From Paeniglutamicibacter sp. Y32M11 (lineage in GTDB: Bacteria; Actinomycetota; Actinomycetes; Actinomycetales; Micrococcaceae): DNA of 64,000 bases. Positions 27,137-36,342 of this stretch are shown piece after piece; positions within the stretch are counted from its first letter, which is position 1, and each line of letters begins with the position of its first letter. A program made the translations under genes and the position numbers. The stretch spans positions 4,109,409 to 4,173,408 of the forward strand of contig NZ_CP079107.1 in the NCBI RefSeq assembly GCF_019285735.1. The letters are read 5' to 3'. Under the pieces are notes generated by a model that was not told where the DNA came from, searched no databases, and saw only the letters and a list, made by a program, of their open reading frames with translations.

Positions 27137-27850
27137 ATGACTTCATTAAGTGGCGCCATCGTCCTCGTCACCGGCGCGAACGGGGGAATCGGCGGGCACT
27201 TTGTTCGCGAAGCCCTCGCCCGCGGCGCAGCCAAGGTGTACGCTTCGGCCCGCACACCACAAGAATGGGACGACGCACGTGTCGTGCCCCTGCGCCTCGA
27301 CGTGACCGATCCGGTCTCCATCGCGGCCGCCGTTGAGGCCGCGGCCGATACGACGGTGTTGATCAACAACGCCGGGGCAGGTGTGTCCTCCCCCGGCATC
27401 CTCACCCAAAGTGATGAGGAAATCCGGCGCAACGTCGAAACCAACTTCCTCGGCCCGCTCTTCCTCACCCGTGCCTTCGCACCCGTGCTGAGCACGAAGG
27501 CAGGTGACACGGCGATCATCAACATCCACTCGGCCCTCGCCTGGTACGCCACGGTCGGGATTTACTCGGCCACCAAGGCCGCCCTGTGGTCGGCGACGAA
27601 CTCGCTGCGGCTCGAACTTCAGCCCGCGGGTGTCCAAGTCGTCGGTGTGCATGTCGGTTGGGTCGATACCCCCATGGCCGCCGGCACCACCGATCCGAAG
27701 CTGGATCCCGCGGTCCTGGTGAGCAAGGTCTTTGATGCGACCGAGGCGGGCAAGTACGAAGTTCTCGCCGATGACACCTCCGTGCAGCTCAAGGCCGCAC
27801 TTTCGGCTCCATTGGAGGCTCTCTACACGCAGCTCAGCACCGCGGAGTAG
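27137..27850 (+). CDS. Short-chain dehydrogenase/reductase
   Basis: 237 residues of the classical SDR type. It has the cofactor motif VLVTGANGGIGGHFV, LINNAGAG, the catalytic Ser region IINIHSALAWYAT and the YSATK pair. It follows the old yellow enzyme by 81 bp with AAAGGAAAC upstream, so the two are probably co-transcribed and act on the same or related carbonyl compounds. Confidence 0.92.
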   Translation: MTSLSGAIVLVTGANGGIGGHFVREALARGAAKVYASARTPQEWDDARVVPLRLDVTDPVSIAAAVEAAADTTVLINNAGAGVSSPGILTQSDEEIRRNVETNFLGPLFLTRAFAPVLSTKAGDTAIINIHSALAWYATVGIYSATKAALWSATNSLRLELQPAGVQVVGVHVGWVDTPMAAGTTDPKLDPAVLVSKVFDATEAGKYEVLADDTSVQLKAALSAPLEALYTQLSTAE

Positions 27851-28014
27851 GTATTCCGGTACGGATGCCGGCGCTTTTACGAGCGTCGGCATCCCGGCCG
27901 CTCCGGGCCGACCCCAAGGTCAAGCAGTTTTCAAGAAGCTCACTTCACGGTGCTGGCGCTAGTGTAGGCATCGGGAGTTTCGGCGACGCGGGACCCGCAG
28001 CAGATGGAGAGACG

Positions 28015-30399
28015 ATGACCAGCCAGAGTACAAGCAACGCAGCAGCGGTGCACGCCGCCGACAGCCACGAGGTCATCCGCGTGCGCGGGGCGAGGGTGAA
28101 CAACCTCAAGGACATTAGCGTCGAGATCCCGAAACGGCGCCTCACGGTGTTCACCGGGGTTTCGGGCTCCGGGAAATCCTCGCTGGTCTTCGGTACCATC
28201 GCCGCCGAGTCCCAGCGCATGATTAACGAGACCTACTCCGCGTTTGTGCAGGGCTTCATGCCCACCTTGGCCCGTCCCGAGGTAGATACCCTGGAGGGCC
28301 TGACCACAGCAATACTGGTGGATCAGGAACGCTTGGGTGCAAACCCGCGTTCCACCGTTGGCACGGTCACCGATGCCAATGCCATGCTGCGCATCGTCTT
28401 TTCCCGCCTCGCCCAACCGCACATCGGCTCGCCGCAGGCCTACTCCTTTAACGTCCCCTCGGTCTCCGGCGCGGGCGCCGTCACCATCGAAAAGGGCGGG
28501 AAGAAGATCAAGGAGCGACGCTCCTTCTCCATTACCGGTGGCATGTGCCCCGAGTGTGAGGGCCGCGGCAAGGTTAATGACTTTGACCTCACGGCACTGT
28601 TTGATGCGGAAAAGTCCCTCTCCGAGGGTGCCTTGACCATCCCCGGGTACTCGATGGACGGCTGGTACGGCCGGATTTTTGCCGGTTCCGGCTACTTTGA
28701 CATGGACAAGAAACTTGGCACCTTCTCCCAGCAGGAACTTGATGATCTGCTCTACCGCGAGCCGACCAAGATCAAGGTTGAGGGCATCAACCTCACCTAT
28801 GAGGGCATCATTCCCAAGATGCAGAAGTCATTCCTGGCCAAAGACGTTGAGGCCATGCAGCCACACATCCGCGCCTTCGTCGAGCGCGCCATCACCTTCA
28901 CCAATTGCCCCGAGTGCGAGGGCACTCGGCTGGCCGAGCACGCCCGAAACTCCACGATCGATGGCAAGTCCATCGCCGATGCCTGCTCGATGCAGATCAG
29001 TGATCTGGCCGTTTGGGTGCGCTCGCTCAAGGAAGCCTCGGTGGCCCCACTGTTGGAGGCGCTGAGTGATACCCTCGATTCCTTTGTCGACATCGGGTTG
29101 GGCTACCTCTCGCTGGAGCGTCCCTCCGGCACACTCTCCGGTGGCGAGGCGCAACGGACCAAGATGATCCGGCATCTGGGTTCCTCGCTGACGGATGTCA
29201 CCTACGTTTTTGACGAGCCCACCATTGGATTACACCCGCACGACATCGACAAGATGAACGAGCTGCTGCTGGCCCTACGCGATAAGGGCAATACCGTGTT
29301 GGTGGTTGAGCACAAGCCCGAGGCCATTAACATCGCCGACCACGTGGTTGATTTGGGGCCAAGGGCCGGTGCCGGGGGCGGGCAGATCATGTTTGAGGGC
29401 ACGGTTGCCGACCTGCGTGCTTCCGACACCATCACCGGGCATCATCTGGATGATCGCACCACATTAAAGGACGCGCCCCGCCCCTGGACCCAGGCGCTTG
29501 AGGTCCGCGGAGCAAGTACCAACAACCTCAAAAACGTGGATGTCGATATCCCGCTGGGGGTACTCACGGTGCTCACGGGTGTTGCCGGCTCCGGAAAGAG
29601 CTCGCTGATCCGTGGCTCGGTGGCCGGACGTGAGGGTATTATCAGCGTTGATCAGGGTGCCATCAAGGGCTCGCGGCGTTCCAACCCGGCCACCTACACC
29701 GGGCTGCTGGAACCGATTCGCAAGGCGTTTGCGAAGACCAACGGTGTGAAGCCGGCGCTTTTCAGCGCAAATTCGGAGGGTGCCTGCCCCACCTGCAACG
29801 GTGCCGGTGTCATCTACACCGACCTGGGCATGATGGCGGGGGTCTCCAGCACCTGCGAGGAGTGCGACGGCAAGCGTTTTGATGCGATGGTGCTCGAGTA
29901 CAAGCTCGGCGACAAGGACATTTCCGAGGTATTGGCGATGTCAGTGGATAACGCCCTGGTCTTCTTCACTGACGGCGAGGCCAAGCTGCCGGCCGCGCAC
30001 AAGATTCTTTCTCGACTTTCGGACGTGGGGCTGGGTTACATCAGTCTGGGCCAACCGCTGACAACACTCTCCGGCGGTGAACGTCAGCGCCTCAAGCTCG
30101 CCACCCACATGGGTGAAAAGGGCGGCATCTACATTCTTGACGAGCCGACCACCGGCCTGCATCTGGCCGATGTTCAGCAGCTACTGGGTCTGCTTGACCG
30201 TTTGGTGGAGTCGGGAAAGTCGGTCATCGTGATCGAGCACCACCAAGCAGTCATGGCCCACGCGGATTGGATCATCGATTTGGGTCCGGGCGCCGGCCAT
30301 GAGGGTGGTTCCATCGTTTTTGAAGGAACGCCAGCGCGCTTGGTGTCGGAGGCTTCCACGCTGACCGGCAAGCACCTGGCCGCCTACATCGGCGACTAG
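28015..30399 (+). CDS. UvrA-like ABC ATPase (UvrA2/drug-resistance type)
   Basis: 794 residues against about 950 for true UvrA, so the UvrB-binding insertion is reduced or missing. Two ATPase halves are present: Walker A GVSGSGKSSLVFG and GVAGSGKSSLIRG, signatures SGGEAQRTKMI and SGGERQRLKLA, and Walker B VFDEPTIGL and ILDEPTTGL. Zinc cysteines appear as CPECEGRG, CPECEGT and CPTCNGAG. Such proteins accompany resistance to DNA-binding drugs in actinobacteria. The ATG at 28015 follows GGAGAG. It lies 164 bp after the SDR. Confidence 0.9.
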   Translation: MTSQSTSNAAAVHAADSHEVIRVRGARVNNLKDISVEIPKRRLTVFTGVSGSGKSSLVFGTIAAESQRMINETYSAFVQGFMPTLARPEVDTLEGLTTAILVDQERLGANPRSTVGTVTDANAMLRIVFSRLAQPHIGSPQAYSFNVPSVSGAGAVTIEKGGKKIKERRSFSITGGMCPECEGRGKVNDFDLTALFDAEKSLSEGALTIPGYSMDGWYGRIFAGSGYFDMDKKLGTFSQQELDDLLYREPTKIKVEGINLTYEGIIPKMQKSFLAKDVEAMQPHIRAFVERAITFTNCPECEGTRLAEHARNSTIDGKSIADACSMQISDLAVWVRSLKEASVAPLLEALSDTLDSFVDIGLGYLSLERPSGTLSGGEAQRTKMIRHLGSSLTDVTYVFDEPTIGLHPHDIDKMNELLLALRDKGNTVLVVEHKPEAINIADHVVDLGPRAGAGGGQIMFEGTVADLRASDTITGHHLDDRTTLKDAPRPWTQALEVRGASTNNLKNVDVDIPLGVLTVLTGVAGSGKSSLIRGSVAGREGIISVDQGAIKGSRRSNPATYTGLLEPIRKAFAKTNGVKPALFSANSEGACPTCNGAGVIYTDLGMMAGVSSTCEECDGKRFDAMVLEYKLGDKDISEVLAMSVDNALVFFTDGEAKLPAAHKILSRLSDVGLGYISLGQPLTTLSGGERQRLKLATHMGEKGGIYILDEPTTGLHLADVQQLLGLLDRLVESGKSVIVIEHHQAVMAHADWIIDLGPGAGHEGGSIVFEGTPARLVSEASTLTGKHLAAYIGD

Positions 30400-30421
30400 T
30401 ACCCCTTCTGCCTATTCTGGC

Positions 30422-30456
30422 GGCGCATCCGACCCTCGGGTCGGATGCGCCTTTTT
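30422..30456 (+). terminator. Rho-independent terminator after the UvrA-like gene
   Basis: A 14-bp stem (GGCGCATCCGACCC and its complement) with a 2-nt loop is followed by TTTTT, 22 bp after the stop codon. Confidence 0.9.
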
Positions 30457-30470
30457 GGCGTCAGCGGGTT

Positions 30471-30704
30471 TCAGCTGGCGGCGGTTGAAATGACCTCATC
30501 GGGTGCCGGAGTGCCGGCAACTTCGTGGGCACGCAAGACGATGCGGGCGCGCTCGCGCTTCATCTTCTGGCGCGGGTCACGGTGCGGTAGGAGGTCCGCC
30601 GGGCCGAAGATCGAAAACCCGAGGTACTGTAGCCGCCAGAAAAATCTGTAGCTCAGGCTCAGTCCGGTGATGTCTTCGACAATGGGCAAGCTCTTGTCAC
30701 TCAT
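30471..30704 (-). CDS. Small conserved-type hypothetical protein
   Basis: 77 residues starting MSDKSLPIVEDITGLSLSYR. An aromatic-rich middle (FFWRLQYLGFSIFGPADLLP) is followed by a basic helix (DPRQKMKRERARIVLRAHE). The composition looks like a real small protein and the codon use matches its neighbours. The start is uncertain; the next upstream Met-like start is at 30737. Function is unknown. It lies between a terminator and the MarR gene. Confidence 0.55.
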   Translation of the reverse strand: MSDKSLPIVEDITGLSLSYRFFWRLQYLGFSIFGPADLLPHRDPRQKMKRERARIVLRAHEVAGTPAPDEVISTAAS

Positions 30705-30852
30705 TCTGAACGCGTCACTTTCTCTGGGATTCCTCAACGGCTGCTGACGAAGTCGGATGTTCGGCGGAGCACGTCCGCCTTATTAGATTGTAGGCCAATG
30801 ATTGGTGCACCAACTAAATGACTAGTCAAGAGCATCGTCAAATCGGTGTTTT

Positions 30853-31332
30853 TTAGTGGGGTGCGTTCGCGGCCGCGGCGATGACCTTTTTCATGGTTCG
30901 ATGAAGAAGGGCCAGCTCGTCGGCGTCCATATCCAACCGGCGCATCATTTCCTTGGGAATCTCCAAGGCCTGAACCCGAGCCTCCCGGCCCTTTGGTGTC
31001 AGCACGATCTCCAGCGTCCGCTCATCGCTCACACTGCGGCTGCGCTGCACAAAGCCCAACGCCTCAATGCGCTTCACCAGTGGAGATAGGGTTCCGGGAT
31101 CCAGCTGCAGGAGGTTACTCAGCTCCTTGATCGACAGCGGCTCGTGCTCCCACAGGGTCAGCATGACCAGGTATTGCGGATGGGTTAGTCCCAACGGCTC
31201 AAGAACCGGGCGGTAGGCGGCAATCACACTGCGTGATGCCAAAGACAGCGCAAAACACACCTGATTCTCTAGCGCCAGCGGATCAACCAGAGGCTTTTCA
31301 CTCACTTTGTTCCCTGCTCTTGGTGTACTCAT
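30853..31332 (-). CDS. MarR-family regulator, OhrR-like
   Basis: 159 residues. The N-terminal block LENQVCFALSLASRSVIAAYRPVLEPLGL places a Cys where OhrR has its peroxide-sensing Cys. The winged helix is HPQYLVMLTLWE, LSIKELSNLLQLDPGTLSPL and DERTLEIVLTPKG. OhrR represses an organic hydroperoxide resistance gene and is released by Cys oxidation. No ohr gene is visible nearby, so the target is unknown; the upstream UvrA-like gene is on the opposite strand. Confidence 0.85.
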   Translation of the reverse strand: MSTPRAGNKVSEKPLVDPLALENQVCFALSLASRSVIAAYRPVLEPLGLTHPQYLVMLTLWEHEPLSIKELSNLLQLDPGTLSPLVKRIEALGFVQRSRSVSDERTLEIVLTPKGREARVQALEIPKEMMRRLDMDADELALLHRTMKKVIAAAANAPH

Positions 31333-31635
31333 CGTCCTGACCATCATATGTACCGGCATCACGAGCTGCGGCACCGGGGGCACAGTGCCACAGCTCGCTG
31401 GGCTCCCGGTGCCAGTGACCTCGAGAGCTCTCAAGAAACTGCCGCACGCCGCGCCCACAGAAGCTTGATGCACGTACGGCACCTCTACTCGGAACTCTGC
31501 CTGCTCTCGGCTTCACCGTTTTCACCTCATGCTGACAAGGCACAATGCGCATTTTCGTACTTGTCTCCCAGTTGTCGCCTCCCGTTAACCTAAATGCGGT
31601 CCGATGGTTGATTAGCGCCGATAGCGTCTTTGGTT
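31333..31635. other. Intergenic region between marR and neuA
   Basis: About 300 bases separating divergent genes. Reading frames here are short and lack ribosome binding sites. No confident promoter or RNA element was found; GTTAACCTAAATG near 31585 is AT-rich and may belong to the neuA promoter. Confidence 0.45.
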
Positions 31636-32841
31636 GTGAGCACGAACAGCAAAGCAAAGACCCTAGTAATCATCCCGGCACGGGGTGGTTCCAAAGGGAT
31701 CCCGCTTAAAAACCTGCGCAGGATCGGCGGCCAAACCTTGTTGGCACGGGCCATCGAATCCGCGTTTGCCACGCCGTCAGTTCTCGACGTCGTAGTCAGC
31801 ACGGATCACCCGGAAATCAAGGCAGAAGCCCTGGCACATGGTGCAACGGTCATTGACCGCCCGGCAGAAATCGCCGGTGACACAGCAAGCAGCGAATCGG
31901 TACTGTTGCACGCCCTGGGCACGCTGGACGTACTCCCGCAAATTACCGTCTTCATCCAATGCACCTCGCCGGTCATCGACCCGGCAGACCTGCAGGACGC
32001 CATCACCACGGTTGCCAGCGGAGCAGCGGACGTCAGCTTCGCAGCGGTCCCGGATCACGGGTTCCACTGGAGCTGCGACGAGACGGGCGCGGCCCATGCC
32101 AGCGGACACGACGCCGCACGGCGACCACGTCGGCAGGACCGCGAACCACGTTTCCGCGAAACCGGCGCGTTCTACGTCATGGACACCGCAGGTTTCCTCG
32201 AAGCCGAACATCGATTCTTTGGTTCCTTGGCCCTGGCCCGGGTTCCGGAAGAACACGGAATCGACATTGATTCCGAGGCCGATCTTGAACTGGCGCAATG
32301 GCGCATGAGCCACAGCGAACAGGCCACAAGCATCGACGTTGACGCACTCGTCACAGACTTTGATGGCGTCCATACCGAGGACACCGCGTATCTCAGCCAA
32401 GACGGTACCGAATCGGTGCGTGTCTCGCGCTCCGACGGAATGGGTGTTTCGCTGCTGAAAAAAGCCGGCATCCAGCTGCTGATCCTCTCCTCGGAAACCA
32501 ACCCCGTTGTCACCGCTCGCGGAGCCAAGCTCGGCGTGGAGGTAGCCCAGTCGGTGGGCGACAAGGCAGCGGTACTGGCGAGATGGATGAGCGAGCGTGG
32601 ACTAGATCCGGCACGTGTCGCCTACCTCGGCAACGACGTTAATGATCTAGCAGCCATGAGCATTATCGGCTGGCCATTGACCGTGGCGGACGCCAGAGAA
32701 TCGGTGCATGCAGCATCCCGTCACCGATTGGCCCGCAATGGTGGCCATGGTGCAGTCCGGGAGGCAGCCGAGCTCATCTTGGCAGGCATCAACCTACCCG
32801 CAGACGCGGCCACCACACCCGTCCCAGCACTGGTCCATTAG
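31636..32841 (+). CDS. neuA: CMP-nonulosonate cytidylyltransferase fused to a HAD phosphatase
   Basis: 401 residues. The N-terminal ~225 residues are a CMP-sialate synthetase: IIPARGGSKGIPLKNLR (CTP binding), TDHPEIKAEA, QCTSPVIDPADL and RETGAFYVMDT. The C-terminal ~160 residues are a KdsC-like HAD phosphatase with VTDFDGVHTEDTAYL (catalytic Asp pair) and YLGNDVNDLAAM. The fusion suggests dephosphorylation of a nonulosonate-9-phosphate and activation with CMP by one chain. A GTG at 31636 is the likely start; no strong ribosome binding site precedes it. Confidence 0.9.
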   Translation: MSTNSKAKTLVIIPARGGSKGIPLKNLRRIGGQTLLARAIESAFATPSVLDVVVSTDHPEIKAEALAHGATVIDRPAEIAGDTASSESVLLHALGTLDVLPQITVFIQCTSPVIDPADLQDAITTVASGAADVSFAAVPDHGFHWSCDETGAAHASGHDAARRPRRQDREPRFRETGAFYVMDTAGFLEAEHRFFGSLALARVPEEHGIDIDSEADLELAQWRMSHSEQATSIDVDALVTDFDGVHTEDTAYLSQDGTESVRVSRSDGMGVSLLKKAGIQLLILSSETNPVVTARGAKLGVEVAQSVGDKAAVLARWMSERGLDPARVAYLGNDVNDLAAMSIIGWPLTVADARESVHAASRHRLARNGGHGAVREAAELILAGINLPADAATTPVPALVH

Positions 32842-32930
32842 GACCCCCAAAAACTTTCCACCAATCCTCCCCGGTACCCCACACAAAATTAATCCCCGAC
32901 GGTACCGGAAATCCACGAAAGGCAAGTCCC

Positions 32931-33824
32931 ATGACTATCTCCACCACCGAAACCGCACCCGTCGCCATTGGCGATCAGCTCCTGGGCGCTGGCCAGGCCG
33001 TCTACGTCATCGGCGAGATTGGCATCAACCACAACGGTGACCTGGAGATTGCAAAGCAGCTCATCGACGTTTCCGCCAAGGCCGGCGCCAACGCGGTGAA
33101 GTTCCAGAAGCGCACCCCGGACATCTCCACCCCGATGGACATGCGTGACAAGATCCGCTCCACCCCGTGGGGCGACATGACCTACCTGGACTACCGCTAC
33201 CGCGTCGAATTTGATGCAGCACAGTACAAGGAACTGATCCGCTACGCCGCGGCACAGGGCCTGCACGCCTTCGCTTCCCCGTGGGACGTGCCCTCGGTCG
33301 AGTTCATGGAAGAACAGGGTGCCGTCACCCACAAGGTCGCCTCGGCCTCGGTCACCGACATTGAACTGCTCAAGGCACTGGCAGAAACCGGCAAGCCGAT
33401 CATCCTCTCCACGGGTATGTCCACCATCGAGCAGATCGATAAGGCCGTGGAGACCCTTGGCACCTCGAACCTGGTCATCATGCACGCAACCTCCACCTAC
33501 CCGTTGCCTCCCGAAGAAGCCAACCTGCGCATGATCACCACGCTGCAGGAACGCTACCAGGTGCCGATCGGTTACTCGGGTCACGAGCGCGGTCTGCAGA
33601 TCTCGCTGGCAGCGGTCGCCCTGGGCGCCGTCACCGTCGAACGCCACATCACCCTGGACCGCACCATGTGGGGCTCGGATCAGGCTTCCTCGCTGGAACC
33701 CAAGGGCTTCGAAGCATTGACCCGCGACATCCGCATCCTCGAAGATGCTATGGGCGATGGCGTCAAGCGCGTCTTCCCGGGCGAGCTGGCTCCGCTGTCC
33801 CGCCTGCGTCGCGTGGATGCCTAG
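32931..33824 (+). CDS. neuB: Nonulosonate (sialate-type) synthase without SAF domain
   Basis: 297 residues. The PEP-condensing barrel has VIGEIGINHNGDLEIAKQLI, GANAVKFQKRTPD, KVASASVTDIELLK, LSTGMSTIEQI, IGYSGHERGLQISLAAVALG and VERHITLDRTMWGSDQASSL. It stops at about the linker before the C-terminal antifreeze-like SAF domain found in the ~346-residue NeuB of E. coli. It would join PEP to a mannosamine- or mannose-type acceptor. ACGAAAGG precedes the ATG. It follows neuA by 89 bp. Confidence 0.9.
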   Translation: MTISTTETAPVAIGDQLLGAGQAVYVIGEIGINHNGDLEIAKQLIDVSAKAGANAVKFQKRTPDISTPMDMRDKIRSTPWGDMTYLDYRYRVEFDAAQYKELIRYAAAQGLHAFASPWDVPSVEFMEEQGAVTHKVASASVTDIELLKALAETGKPIILSTGMSTIEQIDKAVETLGTSNLVIMHATSTYPLPPEEANLRMITTLQERYQVPIGYSGHERGLQISLAAVALGAVTVERHITLDRTMWGSDQASSLEPKGFEALTRDIRILEDAMGDGVKRVFPGELAPLSRLRRVDA

Positions 33825-33952
33825 TCACCTCCGGTAATACAGCGTTTTATCACCGTGGGGTGTCCGCATATTGCGGGCGCCCCAGCGGCATGATGTGGCA
33901 CTTTCTGCCATAACTACGATTCCCCCAAACCTAAGGACCACCTCCACTTCCC

Positions 33953-34975
33953 ATGTCCACAGCAACGGAACAACCCTTAACCCGCACGCGCGTCCCCGGC
34001 CGCATCAGCGTCATCATTCCGGCGATGAACCAGCAGGATTACATCGGCGACGCACTGGCGTCCCTGGCCCGCCAGCAATTGGGTGAAAGGGAACTGGAAG
34101 TCCTCGTTGTTGACGACGCCTCCACCGACGCGACGGCCGCTATCACCGCCGAATTTTCCGCCCGAATTCCCGGTCTGAAGGTCATCACGCACCCGGTCAA
34201 CCGTGGAGTCTCTGCGGCAAGGAATAGCGGGTTGGAAAACGCCAGCGGAGAATTTGTGGTGTTCCTGGATCCCGATGATTGGTTTGCCCCCACTCATCTG
34301 GCCCAGCTGGCCGACGGGCTCCAGGAGCTTGGCGTCGACTTTGTGCGCTGTGACCACGTGCGCGTGACGGGCGGGAATCGTGCGGTGCACCGGGCGCCGC
34401 AGGTGAATCGACACCAGGCACTGGATCCGGGAGATGACATTAATCCGATCCATACCTCATCGATGATTGACTACCCCTTTGTCTGGGCAGGAATGTACCG
34501 TGGGTCCATGCTGGAGACGGCCGCACCGCGCTTCGACGAAGCGCTGCGGACCTGTGAAGACCGGGCCTGGATGTGGGAACTGAGTCTGAATGCCACGAAC
34601 TACGCGATCATCAATGCTCCGGGCGTTTTTTACCGCCGCGGCCTGCCCGGGTCCCTCACCCAGGTCTTTGATGAGCGTCAGCTCGATTTTATTGATGCGT
34701 ACACGCAGATCTTGGACCTCACACTGAGCAAGGAAAAGCACCAGGTTCATGCACCCAAGGCACTGCGTCAGTTCATGGCCGTCTCCTGTCACCACCTCAA
34801 GCGTTCGGGCGAATTCCCCGCCGAACTGCGCGCCCTGCTGCGCACCCGGCTTGCCGAGCGCCTAGCTCAGATCCCTGCCCCGCTATTAGTTGACGCGTTG
34901 GAACTACTTGATGCCCCGCGCCGGAAGATGCTCAGCGCGCTGTATGACCCAGCGGCGAAGAAGGACTCCAAATGA
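33953..34975 (+). CDS. Family 2 glycosyltransferase
   Basis: 340 residues with a GT-A fold N-terminus: ISVIIPAMNQQDYIGDALAS, VLVVDDASTDATAA, NRGVSAARNSGLENASGEF and the DPDDWF segment (DxD-type metal site). Later ED in RTCEDRAWMWEL is the likely catalytic base region. It should add a sugar to the growing surface polymer, probably on the inner face of the membrane. It overlaps the next gene by 4 bp. Confidence 0.88.
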   Translation: MSTATEQPLTRTRVPGRISVIIPAMNQQDYIGDALASLARQQLGERELEVLVVDDASTDATAAITAEFSARIPGLKVITHPVNRGVSAARNSGLENASGEFVVFLDPDDWFAPTHLAQLADGLQELGVDFVRCDHVRVTGGNRAVHRAPQVNRHQALDPGDDINPIHTSSMIDYPFVWAGMYRGSMLETAAPRFDEALRTCEDRAWMWELSLNATNYAIINAPGVFYRRGLPGSLTQVFDERQLDFIDAYTQILDLTLSKEKHQVHAPKALRQFMAVSCHHLKRSGEFPAELRALLRTRLAERLAQIPAPLLVDALELLDAPRRKMLSALYDPAAKKDSK

Positions 34976-36342
34976 TCGCGCTCATCCAGGCCTCCACCTA
35001 CTTCCAGGTAGTTTCTCTGGCCGCCATGGCTGATGCCGGACTTCTGCCGCCAGCCGATCGCCGCATCTTGGTGCTGGCCAACGGTAGCCAAATGCCGGAG
35101 ATCACCACGGCGCTACCCGATTACCCGGGATTCGCTGCCCTGGCTGCCCGCTTCGACGGGGTAGTTGACCTGGCCGAACTGCTCTGGCCGCGCCGCTGTG
35201 GACAGTTCAACCCACGAGGCGAAGAACTTGCGCTCTTTGAAAAGCTCCTGCGCCACCGGTGGCACCTTGGCAGCGAGCAGGTGTCCCTGGTGCTCGAATC
35301 TATCCAGGTCAACCCCGCCCAGGCGCTGGCACGAATATTCTTCGACGCACCGATTTCCGTGCACTCCGACGGACTGATGTCCTACGGCCCCACCCGCAAC
35401 AGGCTGCCGCTGCACATGCTCCAGCGACTGCGCGAGACCATCCACATCGACCTGGTCCCGGGCCTTGAACCCATGCTGCTGCTCGAACACCCCGTGCAAC
35501 GTAAGGTCCTGAAGCTCGAGTCGCTCGCGGCAATCTTTGCCGAACTGGCAGCCGCCGTCGACCCGGCCAGCCTCCACCTGCCCCAGGACGGCGCCCTGGT
35601 GGTGGGCCAGTACCTGGGCTCGCTGGGCATCCTTGATACGGCCAAGGAACTCGAGCTGCACCAAGACATGCTGCTGGCCGCCCGGGACGCCGGTGCGCGC
35701 TCCGTGGTGTTCAAACCGCACCCGAGCTCGGGTCCCACCGCCGCACTGCAGCTGCGAGCCCGCGCCGAATCCCTCGGCCTGGACTTCCAGATCCTGCAGA
35801 CGGATCTGTTGGCGGAAACCGTCATCACGCTCATGAAGCCGCTGGTGGTCATCTCCTGCTTCTCCACGGCCTTGCTCAGCGCCAAGAACATGCTCGGCGT
35901 CCCGGTGATCGCCGTGGGCACCAGCGAGCTATTACAGGAGCTCAGCCCGTATCAAAACAGCAACCGGATCCCGCTGTCGATCGTGCACGCCCAACTGGTT
36001 CAGGGCATCAGTTCTCCCGCCAGCGATTCGGTGGACGAGCTCACGCCATTGCTGCGCGCTGTCGCCTACTGCATGCAATACCAGAACCTGCCGGAATTGC
36101 GCGATGAGGCCGCCGAATTCCTCTCCGTGAACTACCTGCGTTTCGAGCAGCACTTTAAGCGCCGGCGCATTGCCGCCCTGGAGCTTCCTCCGTCGTGGGC
36201 CCACCCGCGGCGCAGCGGCAGGGTCATTCCCGGGGCCGCCTTCGGGCGCAAGATCCAGCGCCGTGTACTGCGGCTGTCCTCACGGTCGCTGGCCAAGGTG
36301 GCGCGCACCTTACAAGAGACCTCAACCCGTGTCTCCCGTTGA
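34972..36342 (+). CDS. Alpha-2,8-polysialyltransferase-like protein
   Basis: 456 residues. The protein starts IALIQASTYFQVVSLAAMAD and carries SVHSDGLMSYGPTRNRLP, GQYLGSLGILDTAKELELHQ, VVFKPHPSS and ISCFSTALLSAKNM. The KPHPSS and STALLSA pattern is that of the polysialyltransferase family (CMP-Sia binding). The C-terminal ~60 residues are basic. It would extend a polymer of nonulosonic acid from the CMP sugar made by NeuA. Family assignment rests on motif memory, not alignment. Confidence 0.75.
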   Translation: MIALIQASTYFQVVSLAAMADAGLLPPADRRILVLANGSQMPEITTALPDYPGFAALAARFDGVVDLAELLWPRRCGQFNPRGEELALFEKLLRHRWHLGSEQVSLVLESIQVNPAQALARIFFDAPISVHSDGLMSYGPTRNRLPLHMLQRLRETIHIDLVPGLEPMLLLEHPVQRKVLKLESLAAIFAELAAAVDPASLHLPQDGALVVGQYLGSLGILDTAKELELHQDMLLAARDAGARSVVFKPHPSSGPTAALQLRARAESLGLDFQILQTDLLAETVITLMKPLVVISCFSTALLSAKNMLGVPVIAVGTSELLQELSPYQNSNRIPLSIVHAQLVQGISSPASDSVDELTPLLRAVAYCMQYQNLPELRDEAAEFLSVNYLRFEQHFKRRRIAALELPPSWAHPRRSGRVIPGAAFGRKIQRRVLRLSSRSLAKVARTLQETSTRVSR

